A stretch of 5,783 bases of DNA from Prevotellaceae bacterium (GCA_030523505.1 JAUNIK010000186.1:1-5783), one strand, 5' to 3'; positions 1-5,783 are shown, counted from the stretch's first letter. Notes: generated by a model not told the origin, from the letters alone. Translations and numbers: made by a program.

Positions 1-1
1 T

Positions 2-37
2 CTACAGGTTATCAATGATATTCGGTTAAACACAGGG
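2..37 (+). other. Out-of-frame N-terminal fragment of the GT4 glycosyltransferase
   Basis: Read from base 2, this stretch gives LQVINDIRLNTG, which looks like the first beta strand and start of the glycine-rich loop of a GT4 enzyme. That frame runs on to a TGA at 47-49. Dropping one base anywhere in the GGGTTTT run at 35-41 joins it to the main frame as NTG-FTGEPTFICNFLQCM-NGNDVDV, matching the usual strand-loop-helix-strand layout (NTGGxGExxxxLxxxLxxxGxDVxV). The true start codon lies a few codons left of the window. The cause may be a real inactivating indel, a homopolymer sequencing error, or slippage; the sequence alone cannot tell. Confidence 0.6.
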
Positions 38-71
38 TTTTACTGGTGAGCCAACTTTTATATGCAATTTC

Positions 72-1217
72 TTGCAATGTATGAATGGGAACGACGTTGA
101 TGTTGCTCTTATTTCATATAATGAGGATAGCATATCCGATTTTCGTGTGACAGAAGGAGAATATACTACCTATATGTTTCCTGTGTTTGGCGGAGGAAAT
201 TTTCTTTCTTATGGTCTCCTTTCGCTTGCAATTTTAAAAAAATACATCCAGGACTCGGTCGACAATATTTTCTTTGTCAGTCATTCTCCTTGTGCAGACT
301 ATCTCAAGGCAATAAAGCGTTTGTTTCCCAAATCAAAACGTTATTTTGCCATTCATGATCAGGGATGGACCGCTTCTCTGCTGGGCGATAACGCTCGGTT
401 CACCCGCATTATGAGTTCTTTTTCATATGGCAAAGAGGATAGGAAAATTGTAGATTATGTCAGACGGTTTTCGAAAGAAGAAAAGAGGATGTATCGCTTG
501 GCCCACAGGGTAATCTGCCTTTGTCAAAATACTAAGAAGTTACTGATTGATGTGTATGGTGTAAAAGAAGCCAAAATCAGACTTATACCTAATGGCCGAA
601 TTGGATGCAGTTTGCTGACCGATATAGAAAAGTTAGAGGTAAGAAAACGTTTGGGAATATCTACCACAGACATCATTCTGTTATATGTAGGTAGAATGGT
701 AGAAGCCAAGGGAGTTTTTGAACTCTTACGTGCATTTGAGATACTTTGGAGTCAAAACCACCGTTTGCATCTGGTTATGGCCGGTGAAGTTTTCAATTTG
801 AATGATTTTGTCAAGTATACGCCTAATAGTGCTTCTCATGTGACTTATACAGGACTTTTGGATAAGGATAGACTCAGCGAGTGGTATGAGATAGCAAATG
901 TAGGTATCCTGCCATCGTACACAGAACAATGTAGCTATACAGCCATAGAAATGATGCTGCATAGACTTCCAATAATTACTACTAATGGGAATGGTTTAGC
1001 AGATATGTTTAGGGATGGAGAAAATGCTCTTGTTATGCAACCTTGTAAGGACACTCTGACAGAGTCAATTGTACAGTGCGTTACCAATATGCTTGGGTAT
1101 AATAAGCCAACTTTAGAGAAGATGGTGGAAAGTGCATATGTCAAGGCATGTACAGACTATAGTATAGAAACTATGTATAATCATTATTGTGGTTTGTTCT
1201 ATGATGAATATAGATAA
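72..1217 (+). CDS. GT4-type glycosyltransferase (TIGR04157-like), 5' end disrupted
   Basis: Predicted cytoplasmic GT-B glycosyltransferase that moves a sugar from a nucleotide-sugar donor; acceptor unknown. Counting from the TTG at 72 (381 residues), the donor-binding half is clear: IPNG at 172-175, LLYVGRMVEAKGV at 203-215, and the EX7E motif E285-E293 inside PSYTEQCSYTAIEMM, followed by PIITTNGNGLADMF. The EQCSY...AIEMM block is what I recall for family TIGR04157, which sits in Bacteroidetes GG-peptide neighbourhoods; that assignment is from memory. The N-terminal half is recognisable but starts late: the first strand and glycine loop of the GT-B fold are missing from this frame and lie in another frame at 2-37. 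TTG 72 and ATG 81 are therefore probably not true starts, and the open frame actually runs back to a TAA at 27-29. The gene overlaps the next glycosyltransferase by 17 bases, so they are probably cotranscribed. Confidence 0.88.
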   Translation: MQCMNGNDVDVALISYNEDSISDFRVTEGEYTTYMFPVFGGGNFLSYGLLSLAILKKYIQDSVDNIFFVSHSPCADYLKAIKRLFPKSKRYFAIHDQGWTASLLGDNARFTRIMSSFSYGKEDRKIVDYVRRFSKEEKRMYRLAHRVICLCQNTKKLLIDVYGVKEAKIRLIPNGRIGCSLLTDIEKLEVRKRLGISTTDIILLYVGRMVEAKGVFELLRAFEILWSQNHRLHLVMAGEVFNLNDFVKYTPNSASHVTYTGLLDKDRLSEWYEIANVGILPSYTEQCSYTAIEMMLHRLPIITTNGNGLADMFRDGENALVMQPCKDTLTESIVQCVTNMLGYNKPTLEKMVESAYVKACTDYSIETMYNHYCGLFYDEYR

Positions 1218-2040
1218 AATAGCTCCGATGATTAGTATTGTACTGCCCGTGTATAATGCTGAGCAGTACCTGCAGGAGAGTTTGAACAGCATCTTGGAGC
1301 AAACATATACTGACTTCGAGCTGTTGGTATTAGATGATGGTTCCACCGACAAGAGTATTGAAATTGTTGAAGCCTATAGTGATAATAGAATAAGATTATT
1401 TCGAGGAAATCATAATTTCATAGCAACTCTAAACAAGGGTATTGCAGAAAGCCGAGGTAAATATATTGCGAGAATGGATGCAGATGACGTGATGGTATTG
1501 AATAGGCTTCAAAAACAAGTGAAGATAATGGAAGAGTATCCAGATGTCGCTGTTTGTAGTTCTTGTGCGGAGGCATTCGGACTTCAACACGGGATAATGG
1601 GTTCTGGACTTGGGCTCATCGACAAACCTTTGCCTTATCTCTTGTATGGTAATTTTCTGATTCATCCAGCAACCATGATTCGTAAGAGTTTTCTCGTTGA
1701 CAATGGTGTAAAGTATGCTAATTGCCCATTTGCAGAGGACTATAAGATGTGGTTTGATATTGCAAGACATGGCGGAAAGTTTTTTGTATTACCAGAAGCT
1801 TTGCTACGATATAGATTCAGTGAGAGCCAGGTGTCTTACCAAAATACAAAGGAACAACTTGATTCTGCATTATCTATCCAGCAAGATATTATGGAACTGT
1901 TGTTGAACATGAATACATACAAACCTGAATTGCTGATGAGTTTGTACGATACTCTAGCTGAGCTTAATAACGATGGATTATTGAGCGCAAATACGATATT
2001 TACACTGTATCATCAATTATTTGTGACCATAAAACAATGA
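1201..2040 (+). CDS. GT2-type glycosyltransferase
   Basis: Family 2 (GT-A fold) glycosyltransferase of 279 residues, expected to use a nucleotide-sugar donor and a divalent metal in the cytoplasm; acceptor unknown. The N-terminus has the standard ISIVLPVYNAEQYL strand-helix at 11-24, then LLVLDDGSTD at 41-50 (nucleotide binding) and the metal-binding DXD-type motif MDADD at 92-96. HPATMIRK at 155-162 and the ED pair at 179-180 (likely catalytic base) with the following W184 complete the pattern. There is no membrane segment or C-terminal extension, so it is a compact soluble enzyme. ATG 1201 is chosen because it gives short translational overlap with the upstream gene; ATG 1204 and ATG 1228 (directly before ISIVLP) are alternatives. 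It ends 45 bases before the first peptide precursor. GT2 enzymes also include the SunS-type peptide glycosyltransferases of glycocin loci, so a peptide acceptor is possible but unproven. Confidence 0.9.
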   Translation: MMNIDKIAPMISIVLPVYNAEQYLQESLNSILEQTYTDFELLVLDDGSTDKSIEIVEAYSDNRIRLFRGNHNFIATLNKGIAESRGKYIARMDADDVMVLNRLQKQVKIMEEYPDVAVCSSCAEAFGLQHGIMGSGLGLIDKPLPYLLYGNFLIHPATMIRKSFLVDNGVKYANCPFAEDYKMWFDIARHGGKFFVLPEALLRYRFSESQVSYQNTKEQLDSALSIQQDIMELLLNMNTYKPELLMSLYDTLAELNNDGLLSANTIFTLYHQLFVTIKQ

Positions 2041-2085
2041 ATAACAAACGCAGGCATATTCCTGTATAACAAAACAAGACTATTT

Positions 2086-2313
2086 ATGAAGAAAATTAAG
2101 AAAGTTGAGCTCTCTCATGATTGCGTGATGAGTAGCTTAGAGATGAAGAATCTGCAAGGAGGTACTACCACTACCTCTTCAACCAACTGTTCGCTTACAT
2201 GTCCGAATGGCAGTAGTATTAGTATTACATCATGTATTGGAACATGTACTGCTGGAGGAAATACGGTTACTTGCTCTGGTCCTACGTCAGTATTAACAAA
2301 ATTCTGCAAATGA
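2086..2313 (+). CDS. Double-glycine-leader peptide precursor 1, Ser/Thr-rich six-Cys core
   Basis: A 75-residue secreted-peptide precursor. Residues 1-26 are a leader beginning MKKIKKVEL and ending MKNLQGG, the type cut after Gly-Gly (25-26) by C39 peptidase-transporters. It resembles the GG-Bacteroidales natural product precursor family (TIGR04149, from memory). The predicted product is residues 27-75, 49 residues. It opens with TTTTSST, holds 22 Ser/Thr and six Cys (35, 39, 50, 54, 63, 74), has no acidic residue and only two Lys. Four Cys sit in a repeated T/S-C-x(1-2)-G context (TCPNG, SCIG, TCTAG, TCSG). Disulfides, glycosylation or other Ser/Thr/Cys modification are all conceivable. The gene lies 45 bases after the GT2 gene; the matching C39 transporter starts about 3.2 kb downstream. 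Product activity (bacteriocin, signal or other) cannot be read from the sequence. Confidence 0.85.
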   Translation: MKKIKKVELSHDCVMSSLEMKNLQGGTTTTSSTNCSLTCPNGSSISITSCIGTCTAGGNTVTCSGPTSVLTKFCK

Positions 2314-2334
2314 TTTTTGTTATGTGATCATGGC

Positions 2335-2397
2335 GGTTTTGCAGCGGAAAAGTATTAATTGTAAATACTAATAATTATACTTTGACGTTGCAAAACC
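2335..2397 (+). promoter_or_regulatory. Interrupted dyad / possible leader-RNA structure before the barrel gene
   Basis: Bases 2335-2346 (GGTTTTGCAGCG) pair with 2386-2397 (CGTTGCAAAACC) over 12 positions, 11 Watson-Crick and one G-U. Inside the loop, AGTATT at 2351-2356 pairs with AATACT at 2364-2369. The outer stem ends two bases before ATG 2400. No T-run follows, so it is not a typical intrinsic terminator. TATACTTTG at 2376-2384 is one base off the Bacteroidetes -7 consensus (TAnnTTTG), but I see no correctly spaced -33 element. If it were a promoter, transcripts would start inside the right arm and the dyad would act as DNA or only on read-through RNA. A role in setting barrel expression relative to the peptide is inference. 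Confidence 0.4.
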
Positions 2398-2399
2398 CA

Positions 2400-5138
2400 A
2401 TGAAAAAAATATTTGAAAGGTTTTTAATACCATCCCTTTTTGTTATGATTCATAAACTCATTTTCTGCTTAGCCTTTATGTTTCTCGCTCCCTTTGCTAT
2501 GCGTGGCGAGATATTGAAGGGGCGTGTCGTCGACGCCGAGACATCTGAGCCGCTGGAGAGAGCCAATGTAGAGATTACGGAGGAAATCCCTGACTTCTGC
2601 ACGTCTGTAGTGACTTTCGCCACTGACAAGGAGGGCTATTTCCGTTACGAAACCAGCAGCGATGCCAGCCGATTGACCTTCGTGGTGAAGTTCTTCGGTT
2701 ATCACAACCAGACCATCAAGCGAGTCTCCATCGGAGGCAGCGACACCCTCTCCATCCCCGACATCAAACTCAAGCCCAGCGCCGTACTGCTGAAGGAACT
2801 GAGCGTGAATGCTAAGGCACGACGTTTCTACATGAAGGGAGACACGGTGGTGTTCAATCCCGAGGCTTTCCGAGTGGAGGAGGGCGACAGACTCATCACG
2901 CTGGTGGAGAAACTGCCGGGCGTGACGGTGAAGGACGGCAAACTGCTGTGGAATGGCCAGCCGCTCATCGTCATGATGAACGGAAAGGATGCGCTGAGCC
3001 AGCAGATGCTGCTCAATCAGCTTCCCGTGGTGGCTGTGGACAAGATTAAGGCCTACGAGCGGACCGGCGAACTGCAGGACCGCACGGGTGTGGCAGATGG
3101 CAATCAGGAGCATGTGCTGGACGTAAGCATCAAACCTGGCTTTATGGATCGATTCTACACTTCGGCTGAGGCTCGGGCCTATACGGGAAAGGAGTATGCG
3201 ACCCAGTTGGATGCCACCAAACTGAGCGACAGCCATCCCATGATGATCTTTGCCCGCGTGGCAGACGATCCACACATGGTGAACACCCGGACCATGGGGA
3301 GCTGGAGCAGTGGTACCAACCTGCTGCCCGTACGGCAACAGGCAGGTGCCCTGGCCTACCGGCATCTCTGGAAACCGAAGGATGTGCAGACAAAGCGCGA
3401 CAGCCGCTGGGACATCACAGTGGGTGCCAACCACTGGGATAAGTCCGAGGGTCGATGGGAGCAGCAGCATGTCTTCATGGCGGGCAAAGCCTCTACGCAG
3501 AGCTACAGTACTTCGGACTCCTACGACCATCGTCTCATGGTTCCTGTCGACTTCACTTCCTATCTCAACCTCAGTCCCAAGAACACTCTCTCGCTGAATG
3601 CCAATTTCTCCTTCGTCCGCGAACAGAAGGAGCAACATACGCAGCAGGAGACCACCGAACTGGACACTGATACCAAGGCCAACAGTTCTGACTACCAGAG
3701 CCTCGACACCAAGAAGGGTATCAGTGCCAACGCGGATGCACGCCTCACTCACTACCTGACTGGCGGCGCGCTCTCCACCAAGGTCCGCATTGAATACGAG
3801 AATATGCAGCAGGATGGCAGTTCTGTGGGACAGTACCTCTACCACCAGACCGGTCTGAGCTATCTCGACCGCCAATGCTTCGACAGTCCCAACCACAAGT
3901 TGCTGGTAGGATGGGACATGGACTTCAATAAGACTATGGGTCAGAGCACCATGCTGCATGGTGCGTGGGAAACTAATTATTCTAACCACTCTCAGGACGA
4001 GAACCGCTGGCGCAACGATGTGTTGGACTTTGAGAACAGCAGCAGTCGTAAGAACGATCGTGTGAACAACATCTTGACCCTGGACGCCAACTACAAAACC
4101 GGAGCCTTCAGCCTCAAGCCCATCCTGCGACTACAGCACCAACACGAGCGCACCGACTACCGCCGTGCTCAGCTCGACACCGTGGCGCTGCGCAACCTGC
4201 TTACCGTTCGTTCCACGCTGGAGATGAACTACCGCCTGCAGAAGCAGATGAACCTCAAGGCCACCCTCGGCTACCAAAACCGTCCGGCCGACCTCATCGA
4301 CTGCATAGGCTATCAGGACAATACCAATCCGCTCTACATCCGCATGGGCAATCCCAACCTCAAGATGACCCATACCCTCGAGGCTGGCTTGCTCTACACC
4401 GCCATGCTCACGAAGCATGGTCAGGCCTTGTCCTTCTCCCTAAAATACCAGAAGAAGTACGACCCCATCGGCACCGTCCTGCACTACAATTCCACCACAG
4501 GTGGCTATCGCGAGCAGAAGCAGAACGTGAGGGGTGGCAACATGTGGAGTGGTAACCTGAGCTACGACCGCGACCTGACCGAGGACCTCCAACTCAAGAG
4601 TACCCTCCACGCCTCCCACGACCGCACCTTCGGCATCATGACCCTCGTGGACGAGGCCACCCATCTCATCTACAACCGCCAGAGCCAGACGCAGCTGAAG
4701 GAGGATCTCTCCTTCCGGTACGAGCACTTGAACTGGTCGGTCTACTGGTTTCATGTCTTCACCTGGAACGGCTATGCCTATACCGAGGCATCTCATGCGC
4801 CCAGCGATATCTTCAACTACGAAACCGAGCTTCGCATCCGCTACCGTCTGGGCAGTTGGAAGTTCACACTCTCTCCCCAGTTCATCTTCGACCATGGCTA
4901 TCATTCCAATCTGATGAATGGAGGGCAGTTCCTGCTCAACGCACAGGTCGATTATTCCTTACTCAAGAACCGCGCCGAACTCATCCTCAAGGCTGACGAT
5001 CTCCTAAACCAGCAGAAGCACAACTTCTCCAGCTTCACCGCTACCACCCAGGCCGAGGGAGGCGAACGCTTCATGCATCAGTACCTGAGCTTCACCTTCC
5101 GATATCGCTTTGACCCGAGGTCAAGAGATAAGAAATAA
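2400..5138 (+). CDS. Outer-membrane beta-barrel protein with carboxypeptidase-like regulatory domain
   Basis: A 912-residue protein of the TonB-receptor-like outer membrane barrel group (OMP_b-brl_3 type). A signal segment (LIFCLAFMFLAPFA, 20-33) is followed by a carboxypeptidase-regulatory-like beta domain at about 37-125 (GRVVDAETSEPLERANVEI, then DKEGYFRY). Next is a plug-like region at about 130-245 with LPGVTVKDGKLLWNGQPL, MMNGKDA, LPVVAVDKIKAYE and LDVSIKPGF. The rest to the C-terminus is barrel, rich in alternating aromatic strands and ending YLSFTFRYRF plus a charged tail. No SusD partner and no clear TonB box are seen, so energised import is uncertain. ATG 2445 would give a compact signal peptide (MIHKLIF...) and 897 residues and may be the true start; TTG 2382 is unlikely. 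The gene lies between two exported-peptide genes, which suggests a role in peptide passage, display or self-recognition. Its GC content is much higher than its neighbours'. Confidence 0.88.
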   Translation: MKKIFERFLIPSLFVMIHKLIFCLAFMFLAPFAMRGEILKGRVVDAETSEPLERANVEITEEIPDFCTSVVTFATDKEGYFRYETSSDASRLTFVVKFFGYHNQTIKRVSIGGSDTLSIPDIKLKPSAVLLKELSVNAKARRFYMKGDTVVFNPEAFRVEEGDRLITLVEKLPGVTVKDGKLLWNGQPLIVMMNGKDALSQQMLLNQLPVVAVDKIKAYERTGELQDRTGVADGNQEHVLDVSIKPGFMDRFYTSAEARAYTGKEYATQLDATKLSDSHPMMIFARVADDPHMVNTRTMGSWSSGTNLLPVRQQAGALAYRHLWKPKDVQTKRDSRWDITVGANHWDKSEGRWEQQHVFMAGKASTQSYSTSDSYDHRLMVPVDFTSYLNLSPKNTLSLNANFSFVREQKEQHTQQETTELDTDTKANSSDYQSLDTKKGISANADARLTHYLTGGALSTKVRIEYENMQQDGSSVGQYLYHQTGLSYLDRQCFDSPNHKLLVGWDMDFNKTMGQSTMLHGAWETNYSNHSQDENRWRNDVLDFENSSSRKNDRVNNILTLDANYKTGAFSLKPILRLQHQHERTDYRRAQLDTVALRNLLTVRSTLEMNYRLQKQMNLKATLGYQNRPADLIDCIGYQDNTNPLYIRMGNPNLKMTHTLEAGLLYTAMLTKHGQALSFSLKYQKKYDPIGTVLHYNSTTGGYREQKQNVRGGNMWSGNLSYDRDLTEDLQLKSTLHASHDRTFGIMTLVDEATHLIYNRQSQTQLKEDLSFRYEHLNWSVYWFHVFTWNGYAYTEASHAPSDIFNYETELRIRYRLGSWKFTLSPQFIFDHGYHSNLMNGGQFLLNAQVDYSLLKNRAELILKADDLLNQQKHNFSSFTATTQAEGGERFMHQYLSFTFRYRFDPRSRDKK

Positions 5139-5164
5139 ACATTAATAATTTAAAAAATCTGACA

Positions 5165-5398
5165 ATGAAGAAGATTAAAAAGTTGCAGTTGCTCAATGTG
5201 AGTGTACTGGGAAACAACGACCTGAAGAATGTCGTTGGTGGTATGAACAACAGCGATGATTGTTCAGCTCCTGTAGAACAGTGTGATACAGGACGAACTT
5301 GTTCTGGTTTCTTCAAGGGAACAGGCGTTTGTGGTGTTAATGCCACAAGTTATTGTGTGTGTATTCCTGGTTCTACATCAAGTCTGTTTGATGAGTAA
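5165..5398 (+). CDS. Double-glycine-leader peptide precursor 2, acidic six-Cys core
   Basis: A 77-residue secreted-peptide precursor. The leader, residues 1-26, begins MKKIKKLQLL and ends LKNVVGG. It has exactly the same length as that of the precursor at 2086-2313 and shares MKKIKK, L9, V14, K21-N22 and G25-G26. The predicted product is residues 27-77, 51 residues, with six Cys at 33, 40, 46, 56, 64 and 66 (spacing 6, 5, 9, 7, 1), six acidic and two basic residues, and a closing CVCIPGSTSS segment. The Cys pattern, ending in CxC, suggests a compact disulfide-stabilised fold, but I cannot assign a known fold. The core shares no obvious sequence with precursor 1. It follows the barrel gene by 26 AT-rich bases and precedes the C39 transporter by 84, so it is the precursor closest to its likely protease-exporter. 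Confidence 0.87.
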   Translation: MKKIKKLQLLNVSVLGNNDLKNVVGGMNNSDDCSAPVEQCDTGRTCSGFFKGTGVCGVNATSYCVCIPGSTSSLFDE

Positions 5399-5418
5399 AG
5401 TGTGAGTTAATCTAAAAG

Positions 5419-5462
5419 AGTGCCTTAAAAGAACGTAGTATATACAAGTAATTTAAGGCACT
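5419..5462 (+). terminator. Perfect 11-bp hairpin between precursor 2 and the transporter
   Basis: AGTGCCTTAAA at 5419-5429 is exactly complementary to TTTAAGGCACT at 5452-5462, leaving a 22-base AT-rich loop. Outside it, a G-U pair (5418/5463), one mismatch and four more pairs (5413-5416 with 5465-5468) extend the stem. A T6 run lies at 5476-5481, 13 bases beyond the core stem, just before ATG 5483. The large loop and late T-run make it a weak or partial terminator at best. It could equally be an RNA stability or processing element that keeps peptide mRNA in excess over transporter mRNA. Confidence 0.5.
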
Positions 5463-5482
5463 TATTTAAAAGTGATTTTTTG

Positions 5483-5783
5483 ATGCTACAGAATTTCCCT
5501 CACTACCACCAGCAGGAGTCAGCAGACTGCGGTCCGGCATGTCTTCGCATGATAGCCAAGTACTATGGTCGTCAGTATTCTCTTGAAATGCTGCGCGAAC
5601 ATAGCTTCATCTCTCGCGAAGGCGTCTCCATGCTTGGTATCAGCGATGCAGCGGAATTTCTTGGAATGCACACGCTTGGTGTCAAGGTAACATTCGAGCA
5701 GCTTGCTAACGAAGCCATGCTACCATGCATCCTTCACTGGAACCAGAATCACTTTGTAGTATGCTATGGCATCAAGAAAAAGC
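5483..5783 (+). CDS. C39 peptidase domain of a bacteriocin-type ABC transporter (3' partial)
   Basis: The gene runs off the right edge; 100 residues are visible. They form the N-terminal C39 cysteine protease domain of a peptidase-containing ABC transporter: HQQESADCGPACLRMIAKYYG at 9-29 with oxyanion Gln (Q10 or Q11) and catalytic Cys16, then ISREGVSMLGISDAAEFLGM at 43-62, and LHWNQNHFVVCYGI at 84-97 with catalytic His90. The catalytic Asp, the membrane domain and the ATPase would lie beyond the window. Such proteins sit in the inner membrane, cut precursors after a Gly-Gly leader and export the product using ATP. Both GG-leader genes upstream are natural substrates. ATG 5483 is the obvious start, placing the catalytic motif at the usual distance from the N-terminus. 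An isolated C39 protease without the ABC portion cannot be excluded. Confidence 0.93.
   Translation, partial: MLQNFPHYHQQESADCGPACLRMIAKYYGRQYSLEMLREHSFISREGVSMLGISDAAEFLGMHTLGVKVTFEQLANEAMLPCILHWNQNHFVVCYGIKKK

Noticed and set aside
1189..1200. GTG 1189 as start of the GT2 gene
   Set aside because: It adds only four residues and more overlap; ATG 1201, 1204 or 1228 all lie before the conserved ISIVLPVYN strand.
1715..1906. Small + strand open frame of 63 codons
   Set aside because: Lies inside the GT2 gene in another frame; no leader, no motif.
2051..2064. CAGG...CCTG inverted repeat before precursor 1
   Set aside because: Only a 4-bp stem (one further G-U pair) in a 45-base spacer; expected by chance.
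2376..2384. TATACTTTG as a Bacteroidetes promoter -7 element
   Set aside because: Spacing within the element is one base off TAnnTTTG and no -33 TTTG lies at the usual 19-21 base distance, so it is mentioned under the dyad but not called as a promoter.
2382..2399. TTG 2382 as start of the barrel gene
   Set aside because: It overlaps the possible -7 element and the right arm of the dyad, and adds six residues before a better ATG at 2400; ATG 2445 also gives a compact signal peptide.
3310..3670. Two overlapping + strand open frames inside the barrel gene
   Set aside because: Out of frame with a well-supported protein, with no domain and no plausible start context.
2469..3989. Long open frame of about 506 codons on the - strand
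   Set aside because: It lies wholly antisense to the barrel gene, whose domains and barrel C-terminus are clear. The translation is His/Val/Leu-rich with no recognisable domain, as expected from GC-rich codon bias opposite a real gene.
4440..4904. Open frame of 154 codons on the - strand
   Set aside because: Antisense shadow of the GC-rich barrel gene; low-complexity Val/Glu/Gly-rich translation and no motif.

Overview
The window looks like part of a secreted-peptide locus from a member of the Bacteroidota, order Bacteroidales, most likely a Prevotella-type organism. The pointers are two small precursors with a Bacteroidales-style double-glycine leader (MKKIKK...KN..GG), a glycosyltransferase carrying the PSYTEQCSYTAIEMM signature I associate with the Bacteroidetes family TIGR04157, a carboxypeptidase-regulatory-domain outer-membrane barrel, and AT-rich gene starts without clear Shine-Dalgarno sequences. 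Genus is inference only.

All genes are on the + strand. (1) Bases 1-1217 hold a GT4-type glycosyltransferase. Its 5' end lies outside the window, and its first codons are separated from the rest by an apparent one-base frameshift at about 35-41. (2) Bases 1201-2040 hold a GT2-type glycosyltransferase overlapping the first gene by 17 bases. (3) Bases 2086-2313 encode a 75-residue Cys/Ser/Thr-rich precursor. (4) Bases 2314-2399 are a short spacer with a long interrupted dyad. (5) Bases 2400-5138 encode a roughly 900-residue outer-membrane beta-barrel protein with a much higher GC content than the genes around it. (6) Bases 5165-5398 encode a second precursor with almost the same leader and a completely different six-cysteine core. 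(7) Bases 5419-5462 form a perfect 11-bp hairpin. (8) From 5483 to the right edge runs the start of a C39-peptidase ABC transporter, including its catalytic Cys and His. There is no gene-free stretch over 300 bases.

A coherent reading is that the precursors are made with a 26-residue leader, may be modified (the two glycosyltransferases are candidates), are cleaved after Gly-Gly by the C39 domain and exported by the ABC transporter. The outer-membrane barrel could serve passage across, or recognition at, the outer membrane. The general system type (Bacteroidales GG-leader peptides with C39 export) is known. The least described part here is the combination of two unrelated six-Cys cores, one very rich in Ser/Thr, with two glycosyltransferases and a dedicated barrel. 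No radical SAM enzyme, HlyD-type adaptor or TolC-type protein is visible, but both ends of the locus are cut off.
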